From Streptomyces taklimakanensis (lineage in GTDB: Bacteria; Actinomycetota; Actinomycetes; Streptomycetales; Streptomycetaceae), in contig NZ_WIXO01000001.1 in NCBI RefSeq assembly GCF_009709575.1, forward strand, positions 5,768,001 through 5,832,000: 64,000 nucleotides of DNA, written 5' to 3'. Below, piece after piece: positions 8,958 to 17,300 of this stretch (positions are counted from its first letter, which is position 1; each line of letters begins with the position of its first letter). Below the pieces are notes generated by a model. That model did not search any database and was not told the DNA's origin. It saw only the letters and a list, made by a program, of their open reading frames with translations. The position numbers and the translations under genes were made by a program.

Positions 8958-10121
8958 TCAAGGGGTGACGGTGGGAGCGGGCGGGGTCCAGCGGCGGGTG
9001 CGGGGGACGGTGGTGGACACCCCGTAGTCCTTCTTGAGCTGTTCGGGGATGGCGTAGTGCATCACCCGGCCGCGGGTGAGGGAGGACAGTTCCAGGAGCG
9101 TGACGAGGTGTCCGAGCCGGTCCAGGGCCCAGGCACCCAGCGGCGAGCGGTCCTCGACGGTCTCCAGCACGCCCAGCAGGACGGGGGCGGCCTTGGCGAC
9201 GGTGTCCCAGGGGGAGCGGGGCACGTTGAGCCAGTCGGCGCAGGTGTCGCCGATCAGATGCCGGATCAGGGCGGAGACGATCGGATCGAAGAAGGTTCCG
9301 GGGACGACTTCCTCGTACAGGTCGATCAGTTGCCGGGTCAGGTGGACGCCCTCTTCGGACGGGCCCATGTGGCGGACCATGTACAGGTCCAGGAAGCGGC
9401 GGGCGGAGTCGAGGTCCTTGGGCACGGCGCCCTGGTCGACACCGAGCATCGCGCCGACCACCCGCCAGGCGTAGAAGTACGCCTCGGCGCCCTCGGTGGA
9501 CATGTGGACGCCGAGGCGGTGCAGGGAGTCCAACACCAGCAGGGAGAAGACCATCTGCCCGCCGATCATGTCCTCCTGACAGATCGGTGTGCCCAGGGAC
9601 GCGGTGTCCCAGCGGTCCTCCCGCTTCAGGTGGTGGCGGATGGAGGCGTGCAGCAGGCGGACCTTCTGCGCGGCGGGGACGAAGCGGCTGCCGGCCTCGA
9701 AGGCGTCGGGCTGCATGAGGTAGACGGTGAACTGCCCGGTCTCGGCCATCCGCTTGGAGGGGTACTTCAACGCATGTGTCGCCGACAGCAGCCTGGCCAC
9801 GTGCGGCAGGGCGTAGGAGACCGGCATGGAAGCGAAGGACAGGGCGGTGGAGATGTGCACGTTGTTGTCGATGAAGAACAGCCGAGCCCTCTCCATCTCG
9901 TCCCAGTCCACCCAGGACGGTGGGGCGCTGGTGACGTGCAGGTACTCCCGCGCGACGTCGGGCAACCCCTCGGGCAGCTCCTGGCCGGTGGTGGAGACGT
10001 ACCGCATGAGGGTGTTGAACTTTCCCACCTCCCCGCGTTCGAACAGGGCCGCCACGGTCGCGTCGGCCAACTCGTCGCCGATCGGTCGCAGCGCGTCCAT
10101 CGACGCATCGGTGTAGGTCAT
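8958..10121 (-). CDS. MpaB/Lcp-type (DUF2236) haem oxygenase
   Basis: 387 aa, last gene of a three-gene isoprenoid operon. It has the DUF2236 pattern shared by fungal MpaB and bacterial latex-clearing protein Lcp: an R..T helix (SKRMAETGQF), the putative haem-ligand helix VRLLHASIRHHLKRED, then SLGTPICQEDMIGGQMVF. These families are b-type cytochrome oxygenases that cleave isoprenoid double bonds. No signal peptide, so the substrate is probably intracellular. ATG 10121 has GAGGAGA upstream. The gap to the prenyl synthase is about 150 bp. I infer oxidative cleavage or modification of the isoprenoid made by the neighbour. Confidence 0.72.
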   Translation of the reverse strand: MTYTDASMDALRPIGDELADATVAALFERGEVGKFNTLMRYVSTTGQELPEGLPDVAREYLHVTSAPPSWVDWDEMERARLFFIDNNVHISTALSFASMPVSYALPHVARLLSATHALKYPSKRMAETGQFTVYLMQPDAFEAGSRFVPAAQKVRLLHASIRHHLKREDRWDTASLGTPICQEDMIGGQMVFSLLVLDSLHRLGVHMSTEGAEAYFYAWRVVGAMLGVDQGAVPKDLDSARRFLDLYMVRHMGPSEEGVHLTRQLIDLYEEVVPGTFFDPIVSALIRHLIGDTCADWLNVPRSPWDTVAKAAPVLLGVLETVEDRSPLGAWALDRLGHLVTLLELSSLTRGRVMHYAIPEQLKKDYGVSTTVPRTRRWTPPAPTVTP

Positions 10122-10270
10122 GGAGGCTCTCCTCACGTGGTGGGGGCGGGACTTCGAGACGGCGACCGCCGTGGCCGGACGCGGACGCCGACGCGTCGGG
10201 AACCGGCCTCGCGGCTCCTGTCCCCGACGTGTGGCGGTCGGTCGGTGGCCGGGCGGTGGCCGGGCGGTGG

Positions 10271-11374
10271 TCAGTGGTGACGGAAGACGGCGGTGGCCGC
10301 GAGGTCGGCCAGGGCGCGGGCGGCGTCGGAGGGCAGCCGGGCCCGCCCCACGGCGTCGTCGGCGGCCTCCACCCGCCGGCTGATCATGTGCTCGACGCGG
10401 TCCGGGGCTCCGGTCCGGCGCATGATCCGACGCACCCGTTCGAGCCCGTCCTCGTCGAGGCGGCGACGGCCCATCAAGCGTTTCAGGTCCTCGCGCTCGT
10501 CCGGTGTCGCCTCGCGCCAGGTCTCGGCCAGGACGGCGGTGGGGCGGTGGGCGACGATGTCGTCGGTGTTGGCCTTGCCGGTGCGGTCCGGGTCGCCGAA
10601 CAGGCCCAACAGATCGTCCCGGAGTTGGAACGCCTTGCCCACCGGGAGCCCGTAGGCGGTGAACACCTCCCGCACCCCCGGTGCGGCGCCGGCCAGGGCA
10701 CCGCCGATGAGGAGGGGCTGTTCGACGGTGTACTTGGCGGTCTTGTAGCGGATCACCTTCAGCGAGGCGGCCGTGTCCGGCGTGGCGCCGGTGTGCAGGA
10801 TCTCCAGGCACTCCCCGGCGATCAACTCCCGGGCCGGCACCGCCCACAGCGGTCGCGCACGCGACAGGTAGGCGCCGGGGAGGCCACAGGTGGCGAACAG
10901 TTGCCCGGCCCACGACATCAGCAGGTCGCCCACCAACACGGCCAGGGATCGCGCGGCCTCCGACCGCGTGCGACCGGACACGGCGGCGCGCAGGGCGACG
11001 TGGGCGGTGGGCAGGCCGTGCCGCAGCGGGCTGCCGTCGATCAGATCGTCGTGGACGACGGCCGCGGCGTGGACCGGCTCCATCGAGGCCGCGGCACGGA
11101 TCGGCGCGTCGCTGTCGGACTGTCCGGACGCGCGCCACCCCCAGTAGCAGAACGCCGCCCGCAGCCGCTTGCCGTGCGCGGTGGCGACGCGCAGTTGCTC
11201 GGCGACCGGTGTCAGGTCGGCGTCGACGGCCAACAGCGCGTCCAGCTCCTCCTCGACGAAGTCGCGCAGCGCCGCGTCGACGCGTGTCTTCAGGGCGGAC
11301 CGCACACCGGCGTCGAGGGGGCCGCCGACCGGAATGCCGCTCCGCACACCGCCGTCAGGCATCGCCGTGCTCAT
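10271..11374 (-). CDS. Polyprenyl diphosphate synthase (E-type)
   Basis: 367 aa. The first Asp-rich motif is HDDLIDGS (DDxxD), following EPVHAAAVV; the second region is FQLRDDLLGLFGDPDRTGK, where the usual last Asp of DDxxD is Gly, a variant seen in actinobacterial GGPP-type synthases. KRLRAAFCYWGWRASG matches the substrate-binding GK(R)xRP region. It condenses isopentenyl diphosphate with allylic diphosphates; chain length is not assignable with confidence. The start at ATG 11374 overlaps the stop of the upstream 103-aa gene by 20 nt, suggesting coupled translation; no strong ribosome site is seen. Confidence 0.85.
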   Translation of the reverse strand: MSTAMPDGGVRSGIPVGGPLDAGVRSALKTRVDAALRDFVEEELDALLAVDADLTPVAEQLRVATAHGKRLRAAFCYWGWRASGQSDSDAPIRAAASMEPVHAAAVVHDDLIDGSPLRHGLPTAHVALRAAVSGRTRSEAARSLAVLVGDLLMSWAGQLFATCGLPGAYLSRARPLWAVPARELIAGECLEILHTGATPDTAASLKVIRYKTAKYTVEQPLLIGGALAGAAPGVREVFTAYGLPVGKAFQLRDDLLGLFGDPDRTGKANTDDIVAHRPTAVLAETWREATPDEREDLKRLMGRRRLDEDGLERVRRIMRRTGAPDRVEHMISRRVEAADDAVGRARLPSDAARALADLAATAVFRHH

Positions 11375-11666
11375 CGCGTTCGTCGCGTTCGTCACGGCGA
11401 GCGTGCCGGGCGGCCGCGTGCCGGGCCAGGGTCTCCACATGGGCCGGCGGAACGGTGGCCAGACGGTCCAGGGCCAGACGCCCGCGGGCCCTGAGGTCCT
11501 GTTCCCCCTTCCGGGCCAAGTCGGCCAGGTCCGCCCGACCGAGCAGACCGCGCAGGCCCTCCAAGGCGGTGGTCAGGCCGTCCAGGGCCCAGTCCGCGAG
11601 TCCCACGGCCAGCAGTACCGCGTCGTGCCCACCCGGACCGTGTTCCCGTCCCGTTCCTCGCGTCAC
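11355..11666 (-). CDS. Small amphipathic-helical protein encoded before the prenyl synthase
   Basis: 103 aa, GTG start preceded by GGGAGGGG. After a Gly-rich start the protein is predicted nearly all alpha-helical (LLAVGLADWALDGLTTALEG, LADLARKGEQDLRARGRLAL) and ends in a charged DERDERDEHGDA tail. It is in the same operon as the polyprenyl synthase and overlaps it. No enzymatic motif. I do not recognise a family; a phasin-like lipid-surface or assembly role would fit the helix pattern but is speculation. Confidence 0.6.
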   Translation of the reverse strand: MTRGTGREHGPGGHDAVLLAVGLADWALDGLTTALEGLRGLLGRADLADLARKGEQDLRARGRLALDRLATVPPAHVETLARHAAARHARRDERDERDEHGDA

Positions 11667-11888
11667 CGCGCACCCCTCCCTGTGTTGCGGTACCGGTGGC
11701 GGCGTCGGTCACCGCGCCACCGGGCCGGACCCGATGGGTCCCCGTCCGGCCGTCCCGTCGACAGCGTGACCGAGACCGGTGCGGGGTAAGGGGCGGACAA
11801 CCGATCGGATGAACGACTGGACTGGTGTTCGTATGATGATCGCCGGATATCGGGGCGGCCCGTGACGCCCGGCCCACCACTTCTCCGA

Positions 11889-11955
11889 ACCGCACAGGGT
11901 GACGCACGGTGCCCCGACCGGTACGGTCGGGGCACCGTGCGTCACCCTGTGCGGT
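11889..11955 (-). terminator. Perfect 32-bp stem hairpin
   Basis: A 67-bp inverted repeat with a 32-bp fully paired stem (11889-11920 with 11924-11955) and a 3-nt GTA loop. It begins 14 bp past the stop codon of the leftward 187-aa gene and lies upstream of the leftward isoprenoid operon, so its likely job is to stop readthrough into that operon. It has no T-tract, as is common for Streptomyces terminators. Confidence 0.8.
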
Positions 11956-11968
11956 GGGCGAACCGGGC

Positions 11969-12532
11969 TCAGTCCATGTCCAGGCGCGCGGCGGCCTTGC
12001 GCAGCATGCCCATCTTCTGCTGGGTCGGTTTCTGCTGCTCGCCGGCGAGGGCGCTGACGACGGTCAGCGCACCCGTCAGGACGGGGATGCTCCACTGGGT
12101 CCAGCGCAGTTGCCGTTCGGCGTCCTCGACGGAGACCGGGTGGTGTTCGGCCGCCGTGTCCGTTCCCGGCTCGGTCGAGGTGGCCATCTCGAGCTTCTTG
12201 CCCAGGACGCGGCCGTAGGCGGTGGCCGCCAGGGCGGCACCGGTGAGGAGGGTCTTGACGGCCGAGGTGGCTCCCACCCCCCGCTGGTGCTCCACCCGGT
12301 GGAAATTGGACGCCAGCATGGCCACGGCGCCGGCGAGGTGAGCGGCGATGGCGACGCCGTTGACCGGCGTCCACTTCGCCCATCCGATGCTTGCGATCCT
12401 GTCTCCGGTCTTGCTGTCCTCCCACTCGCGGGCAACGCCGTTCAATCCCACGGCGCCCATCAGGGAGCCACCGAACCATGCGCCCATTCCCAGATCGTGC
12501 AGGCTACGGGCGAGCGTGTTGCGTTCCGGCAC
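11969..12532 (-). CDS. Conserved actinobacterial membrane protein, unknown function
   Basis: 187 aa. GTG 12532 has GGAGG upstream. Hydrophobic segments near LGMGAWFGGSLMGAVGLNGV, GVAIAAHLAGAVAMLASN, VKTLLTGAALAATAYG and WSIPVLTGALTVVSALAG suggest about four membrane helices. The tail (GEQQKPTQQKMGMLRKAAAR) is basic and cytosolic. The start LARSLHDLGMGAWFGGSLMG looks typical of a family seen in actinomycetes, but I cannot assign a function. It precedes the strong hairpin at 11889. The 5' flank (12533-12600) is locally AT-rich and likely holds its promoter. Confidence 0.7.
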   Translation of the reverse strand: MPERNTLARSLHDLGMGAWFGGSLMGAVGLNGVAREWEDSKTGDRIASIGWAKWTPVNGVAIAAHLAGAVAMLASNFHRVEHQRGVGATSAVKTLLTGAALAATAYGRVLGKKLEMATSTEPGTDTAAEHHPVSVEDAERQLRWTQWSIPVLTGALTVVSALAGEQQKPTQQKMGMLRKAAARLDMD

Positions 12533-12650
12533 ACCGACCTCCAGTCCCTTTGCGTAGGTTTTCTACATTTAAGGCATAACAGAGGTTCGAGGTATCCGCC
12601 GCCCGGGTTCGCGGACCCGCCGCGTGGTTCCGTGGGGACGGAGGCGTCCC

Positions 12651-14621
12651 TCACCCGGCGTCCCCCGGGGGTTTCCGCCAGGCGGTTTCCCGCAGCAGAC
12701 GCAGGCCGTTGAGGCCGACGACGACGGTGGAGCCCTCGTGCCCGGCGACGCCGATCGGCAACGGCAGGGTGCCGATGAGGTCCCAGGCCACCAGCACGGT
12801 GATGAACACCCCGGCGATGACGAGGTTCTGGATCACCAGGCGCCGGGCCGTCCGGGACAGCCGCACGACGGAGGGGATGGTGGCGAGTTCGTCGCGGACC
12901 ACGACGGCGTCGGCGGTCTCCAGCGCGAGGTCGGAGCCGGCCCGCCCCATGGCGACGCCGCAGTGCGCGGCGGCCAGGGCGGGAGCGTCGTTGACGCCGT
13001 CGCCGACCACGAGCACGTTCCGACCCTGTCGCTCCCACCCGCGGACGGCGGCGACCTTGTCCTGGGGCAGCAGCCCGGCGTGGACGTCGGTGATGCCGAC
13101 CTCGGCGGCCAGACGTTCGGCGGCACGTTCGTTGTCGCCGGTCAGGAGCACCGGAGGGCGACCGGTCAGCTCGGTGAGCGCGGCGACCGTGGCGGCGGCG
13201 TCCGGCCGCAACCGGTCGGCGACCCCCAGTACGCCGACCGGGGACCCGTCGCGCAACACCAGCATCGCGGTGCGCCCGGCCTCCTCCAGTTCCCGTACCA
13301 CGGCGTGCGCGGCGACGGCGGCGGCGGGCAGAAGCCGGGCCGGGGAGCCCACGTGGACCGTGTGGCCGTCGACGGTGGCCCGCACGCCCTGGCCGGGGAC
13401 GGAGGCGAAGTCGACCGCGTCGGCCAGGGTCAGGCGGCGCTCCCGGGCGGCGCCCACGATGGCGCGGGCCAGCGGGTGCTCGCTGGGGTGTTCGGCCGCG
13501 GCCGCCAGGGCCAGCAGCGCCTCGTCGGTCAGGCCGGCGCCGGCCAGCGGCCGCAGGTCGGTCAGGTGGGGGGTGCCCTCGGTGAGGGTGCCGGTCTTGT
13601 CCAACGCGACCGTGTCGACCTGCCCGAGGCGCTCCATGACGACGGCGGACTTGGCCAGCACTCCGTGGCGCCCGGCGTTGGCGATGGCCGACAGCAGCGG
13701 CGGCATCGTGGACAGCACCACCGCGCACGGGGAGGCCACGATCATGAAGGTCATCGCGCGCAGCAGCGCTGACCGCAGCTCGTCACCGAGGGCGAGCGGG
13801 ATCGCGAAGACCGCCACGGTGGCGATCACCATGCCGACCGAGTAGCGCTGTTCGATCTTCTCGATGAACAGTTGTGTGGGGGCCTTCGTCTCGGAGGCCT
13901 CCTCGACCATCCGCACGATCCGGGCGATCACCGAGTCCGACGGGTCCCGCTCCACGCGCACCCGTAGGGCGCCGGTGCCGTTCACGGTGCCGGCGAACAC
14001 CTCGTCCTCGGCCTGTTTGGCCACCGGCAGCGGCTCACCGGTGATGGTGGCCTGGTCCACCTCGCTCTCGCCGGCCAGGACCCGGCCGTCGGCACCGATC
14101 CGCTCGCCGGGGCGGACCAGGATCACGTCCCCCACCGTCAGCTCCTCGGCGGCGACGGTCGTCTCGTCCCCGTCGGGCGACAGCCGGGTCGCGGTGGGGG
14201 GCGCGAGGTCGAGCAGGCCGCGCACCGAGTCCGCCGTGCGCGCGGTGGCGATGGCCTCCAGGGCGCCGGAGGTGGCGAAGATGACGATCAGCAGGGCCCC
14301 GTCGAGCACCTGACCGATGGCGGCGGCACCGAGCGCGGCGACGACCATCAGCAGGTCCACGTCCAGGGTCTTGTCCCTCAGGGCCTTGCACCCTTCCCAG
14401 CCCGGCTCCCAGCCGCCGGTGGCGTAGACGGCGGCGTACAGCGGCCCCCAGGCCCACGCGGGAGCGCCGAGCAGGTCGAGCGGCAGGGCGATCAGGAACA
14501 GCACCAGGGCCGCGAGCGCCCAACGGGCTTCGGGGAGGGCCAGGATCCGGGTACGTCGCCGTGGCGCGGTGGGATCCGTCCGTCCGGCAGGTGGTGCGGG
14601 GGCGGTCAACGTGGAGGTCAT
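12651..14621 (-). CDS. P1B-4-type heavy-metal-exporting ATPase (CtpD-like)
   Basis: 656 aa. It contains all P-type ATPase signatures: TITGEPLP (actuator), DKTGTLTEG (phosphorylated Asp), HPSEHPLA (nucleotide domain) and GDGVNDAPAL. The TM6 motif is SPC (MIVASPCAVV), not CPC, and the last membrane region has HEGST; together these define subclass P1B-4, which exports Co2+, Zn2+, Fe2+ or Ni2+. There is no N-terminal metal-binding domain, usual for this subclass. The start at ATG 14621 faces a divergent ArsR gene across a dyad operator, so expression is probably derepressed by the exported metal. Confidence 0.92.
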   Translation of the reverse strand: MTSTLTAPAPPAGRTDPTAPRRRTRILALPEARWALAALVLFLIALPLDLLGAPAWAWGPLYAAVYATGGWEPGWEGCKALRDKTLDVDLLMVVAALGAAAIGQVLDGALLIVIFATSGALEAIATARTADSVRGLLDLAPPTATRLSPDGDETTVAAEELTVGDVILVRPGERIGADGRVLAGESEVDQATITGEPLPVAKQAEDEVFAGTVNGTGALRVRVERDPSDSVIARIVRMVEEASETKAPTQLFIEKIEQRYSVGMVIATVAVFAIPLALGDELRSALLRAMTFMIVASPCAVVLSTMPPLLSAIANAGRHGVLAKSAVVMERLGQVDTVALDKTGTLTEGTPHLTDLRPLAGAGLTDEALLALAAAAEHPSEHPLARAIVGAARERRLTLADAVDFASVPGQGVRATVDGHTVHVGSPARLLPAAAVAAHAVVRELEEAGRTAMLVLRDGSPVGVLGVADRLRPDAAATVAALTELTGRPPVLLTGDNERAAERLAAEVGITDVHAGLLPQDKVAAVRGWERQGRNVLVVGDGVNDAPALAAAHCGVAMGRAGSDLALETADAVVVRDELATIPSVVRLSRTARRLVIQNLVIAGVFITVLVAWDLIGTLPLPIGVAGHEGSTVVVGLNGLRLLRETAWRKPPGDAG

Positions 14622-14665
14622 GACGGAGGCCTTCGGTGAGAGCGGTCTCTGACCCTCTCACGTTA

Positions 14666-14691
14666 CATGAATCACTGAACATTCATTCATG
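14666..14691. promoter_or_regulatory. ArsR/SmtB-type operator
   Basis: A 26-bp imperfect dyad with outer arms CATGAAT / ATTCATG (10 of 13 positions paired), in an AT-rich patch between the divergent P1B-4 ATPase and ArsR genes. The spacing and TGAA/TTCA half-sites resemble 12-2-12 operators of SmtB/NmtR-type repressors. It could control both genes. Confidence 0.65.
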
Positions 14692-14715
14692 TTTTTGTTT
14701 CCGTAGGATGGCGTC

Positions 14716-15117
14716 ATGGGCCACGGAGCGAAACCCCCCGAGAACGACAGCGCCCCCCCGCGCACCCGGCTGACTCCCCAGAACGCGCCGAAGGTCGCGG
14801 AAACCCTCCAGGCCCTCGCCACCCCCTCCCGGTTGCTGATCCTGGCCCGGCTGCGAGAGGGGCCGTGCGCGGTCACCGAACTGGCCGCCGCCGTCGGCAT
14901 GGAACAGTCCGCCTGCTCCCACCAGCTCCGCGTCCTGCGGACGCTGGGCCTGGTCACGGGCGACCGCCGGGGGCGGTCCGTGGTCTACGCGCTCCACGAC
15001 AACCACGTCGCCGAACTGCTCGACCAGGCCCTCCACCACGTCGAGCACCTGCGGCTGGGCATCACCGACGCTCCCGTGGAAGCGGCCGCGCCCACCGGCC
15101 CGGTCGTGCCTTCCTGA
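14716..15117 (+). CDS. ArsR/SmtB-family metal-sensing repressor (NmtR-like)
   Basis: 133 aa. The winged-helix core is VAETLQALATPSRLLILARL, then the recognition region AVGMEQSACSHQLRVLR and wing GDRRGRSVVYAL. The C-terminal helix DNHVAELLDQALHHVEH carries Asp and four His arranged like the alpha-5 metal site of NmtR, the Ni2+/Co2+ sensor. This agrees with the divergent P1B-4 exporter, so Ni/Co (possibly Zn) derepression is likely. The single Cys in SACSHQ is in the recognition region and may or may not bind metal. Confidence 0.87.
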   Translation: MGHGAKPPENDSAPPRTRLTPQNAPKVAETLQALATPSRLLILARLREGPCAVTELAAAVGMEQSACSHQLRVLRTLGLVTGDRRGRSVVYALHDNHVAELLDQALHHVEHLRLGITDAPVEAAAPTGPVVPS

Positions 15118-15206
15118 ACCGGGCCGCACCGGCGGCCGCACCGGAACGGGCGGCCCGCCGCACCCGCGCCCCGGAGCACCCGAGGCGGCACCTTCCGCCG
15201 CGCGCC

Positions 15207-16172
15207 TCAGCGCGGGCCGGTGGGCGGGGCGGCCCGTGCCGCGAGCCGGTGACGGTTCTCGGTGAGGGCCGACGCGAAGGCGGCGATGGGGGGCCACGAC
15301 CACTGGCCGGTGCGCGCGAGCAGGAAGCCGCGGCGGGTTCCGACCAGCGGGTCCAGGGGACGGAAGGTGACGTCCGTGCGACCTTCCTCGGTACCGGCCT
15401 CGGCCAGCAGCGCCACCCCCATCCCCGCTCCGACCAGGCTGTTGACCAGATGGAGGCTGTCCACGCGGTGAACGATGCGGGGGGTGAAACCGGCGAGCGC
15501 GCAGACCCGTTGCACCAGTTCGTCGTCGTCGGTGCCACGTGAGTTGCCGATCCAGCCGGTGGCGGCGTAGTCGGCCAGTTCGGACACGCCGACCGGTCGC
15601 CGGTCGACGCCGGCACGGTGTACGGGCACGGCGAGGTACAGGGGTTCCTCTCCCAGGCGCCTGGCGTCCAGCTCCGGTGGTACGGCGCGCGGCACCAGGC
15701 TGTAGTCGTACGCCACGCCCAGGTCGACGTCACCGGAGCGCAGCAGGTCCACCGTGTGCTCCGGCTCGTGTTCGAGCACCTCCACCTCGACGCGCGGGTG
15801 CGACTCCCGCAGCCGGGTCAGGGCGGGCAGCACCATCGGCTCGACGGCGCTGAAGAAGCTCGCCAGCCGCACGCGTCCGGCGGGCTCGCTCCCGCCCCGC
15901 AGCTCCGCCCGGGCCTCCTCCACCGCCGCGAGGATGCCCACGGCGTGCTCCACCAGGCGTTTGCCCGCCGGCGTCAGTTGGACCTGACGGCCCACCGGAG
16001 TCAGCAGCCGTACGCCGACCTCCCGTTCCAGCACGGCCAGGTGTTTGGAGACCGCGGAGGTTCCGTAGCCGGTGTCGGCGGCCACCGCGGCCATGGTGCC
16101 CAGGCGGTCGAGCTCGACCAGCAGTCTGAGCCGGCCCAGGTTCGGGAGCTGTCCCGCGTCGTCTGCCGCCAT
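15207..16172 (-). CDS. LysR-family transcriptional regulator
   Basis: 321 aa from ATG 16172. The N-terminal HTH (RLRLLVELDRLGTMAAVAAD, TSAVSKHLAVLEREVG) is followed by a periplasmic-binding-protein-like effector domain (GRVRLASFFSAVEPMVLPAL, DVDLGVAYDY, GAGMGVALLAE). Met 16190 is an alternative start but lacks a ribosome site and lies inside the half-site array. It is divergent from an EamA-type exporter, the classical arrangement for a LysR activator of its neighbour. Effector unknown. Confidence 0.87.
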   Translation of the reverse strand: MAADDAGQLPNLGRLRLLVELDRLGTMAAVAADTGYGTSAVSKHLAVLEREVGVRLLTPVGRQVQLTPAGKRLVEHAVGILAAVEEARAELRGGSEPAGRVRLASFFSAVEPMVLPALTRLRESHPRVEVEVLEHEPEHTVDLLRSGDVDLGVAYDYSLVPRAVPPELDARRLGEEPLYLAVPVHRAGVDRRPVGVSELADYAATGWIGNSRGTDDDELVQRVCALAGFTPRIVHRVDSLHLVNSLVGAGMGVALLAEAGTEEGRTDVTFRPLDPLVGTRRGFLLARTGQWSWPPIAAFASALTENRHRLAARAAPPTGPR

Positions 16173-16181
16173 GTCGCCATC

Positions 16182-16224
16182 GTCCACCATCAGTGGACGG
16201 TATGTCCACGATCGGTTCGTGGAC
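16182..16224. promoter_or_regulatory. Array of four GTCCAC/GTGGAC half-sites
   Basis: GTCCAC at 16182, GTGGAC at 16193, GTCCAC at 16204 and GTGGAC at 16219, alternating in orientation. The first three are exactly 11 bp apart (one helical turn), the last 15 bp away. It lies across the start of lysR and before the EamA gene, as expected for a LysR tetramer site. Confidence 0.6.
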
Positions 16225-16255
16225 AGAAGCAAACGGATGGCGTTCCAATGGCCCG

Positions 16256-17191
16256 GTGAACGCCACCACCGCCCCTACCGAGCCCCATGTCGCCGCATCG
16301 CCCACCACACCCCGCCGCGTGCCGGGGACGGCGCTCGTCCTGGCGGCCATGGTCGTCCTGCACACCGGCAGCGCACTGGCGACCGAACTGTTCTCCTCCC
16401 TCGGCCCGACCGGCACCACCTGGCTGCGTCTGACCTTCGCCGCCGCTCTCCTGCTGGCCTTCACCGGGCGGTCGCTGTGGCCGGTGGTGCGAGCGGCGCC
16501 GCGGGGCGACCTGCTGGCCACCGTCCTGCTCGGGTCGGTCAGCGCGGGCATGATGCTGCTCTTCTCCGAAGCCGCCGCGCGGCTGCCCCTGGGAACCGCC
16601 ACCGCCCTGGAGTTCCTCGGCCCGCTGGTCGTCGCCGTCGTCGCCTCCCGGCGGTGCCGGGAACTGGCCTGGCTGGGGCTGGCCGCGGCAGGAGTCCTGC
16701 TGCTCACCTCGCCCTGGAGCGGCACCGCGAACTCGGCTGGTGTCCTGTTCGGGCTCGGCTCGGCGGCGTGCTGGGCCCTCTACGTGGTCGGCACCTCACA
16801 CGTCGGCAGCCGCTTCTCGGCCCCCCACGCCCTGGCCGTCTCGCTCACCGTCGCCTCCCTCACCGCCGCACCGGTCGGTGCCCCCGGCGCCCTGGAGGCC
16901 CTCACCTGGCGGACGGCCGCCGCGGCGGCGGGCATCGCCCTGCTCATGCCGCTGGTGCCGTTCCTGCTGGAGATGACGGCCCTTCAGCGCATCGGCAAGA
17001 CCACCTACGGCACACTGGCCGGTCTGGAGCCGGCCGTGAGCCTCCTGGCCGGTGTGGTCCTCATCGCCCAGATCCCCACGGCCCTCCACCTCGTCGGCAC
17101 CCTCCTGGTGGTCACCGCCGGTATCGGCGCGGCACGAGCGGAGGCACGGGGCCGGAAAGGACGCCGTCCACCGGCCGGTGGCGCCGGGTGA
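16256..17191 (+). CDS. EamA/DMT-superfamily exporter
   Basis: 311 aa, about ten hydrophobic helices arranged as two EamA repeats (first near GTALVLAAMVVLHTGSALAT, second near SAGVLFGLGSAACWALYVVG). Repeat-end signatures such as LGTATALEFLGPLVVAVVAS and GTLAGLEPAVSLLAGVVLI are typical of RhtA-like members that export amino acids or metabolites. The start is GTG 16256; no strong ribosome site. Divergent LysR gene probably controls it. Substrate not determinable. Confidence 0.82.
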   Translation: MNATTAPTEPHVAASPTTPRRVPGTALVLAAMVVLHTGSALATELFSSLGPTGTTWLRLTFAAALLLAFTGRSLWPVVRAAPRGDLLATVLLGSVSAGMMLLFSEAAARLPLGTATALEFLGPLVVAVVASRRCRELAWLGLAAAGVLLLTSPWSGTANSAGVLFGLGSAACWALYVVGTSHVGSRFSAPHALAVSLTVASLTAAPVGAPGALEALTWRTAAAAAGIALLMPLVPFLLEMTALQRIGKTTYGTLAGLEPAVSLLAGVVLIAQIPTALHLVGTLLVVTAGIGAARAEARGRKGRRPPAGGAG

Positions 17192-17300
17192 CGGACGGTC
17201 GGCGGGGAGCGGGTTCGTCCGTTCGCCTCGCCCCGGTGGCTCACCCGGGGCTTTGGGCGTTCGCCTGGAAACACGTTCCGATCGGCTCTCCGAGAGGACT

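Noticed and set aside
8958..11138. A 726-aa frame covering the MpaB-like protein and part of the prenyl synthase
   Set aside because: Its first ~330 codons are the wrong frame of the prenyl synthase; the real start is ATG 10121 with a good ribosome site.
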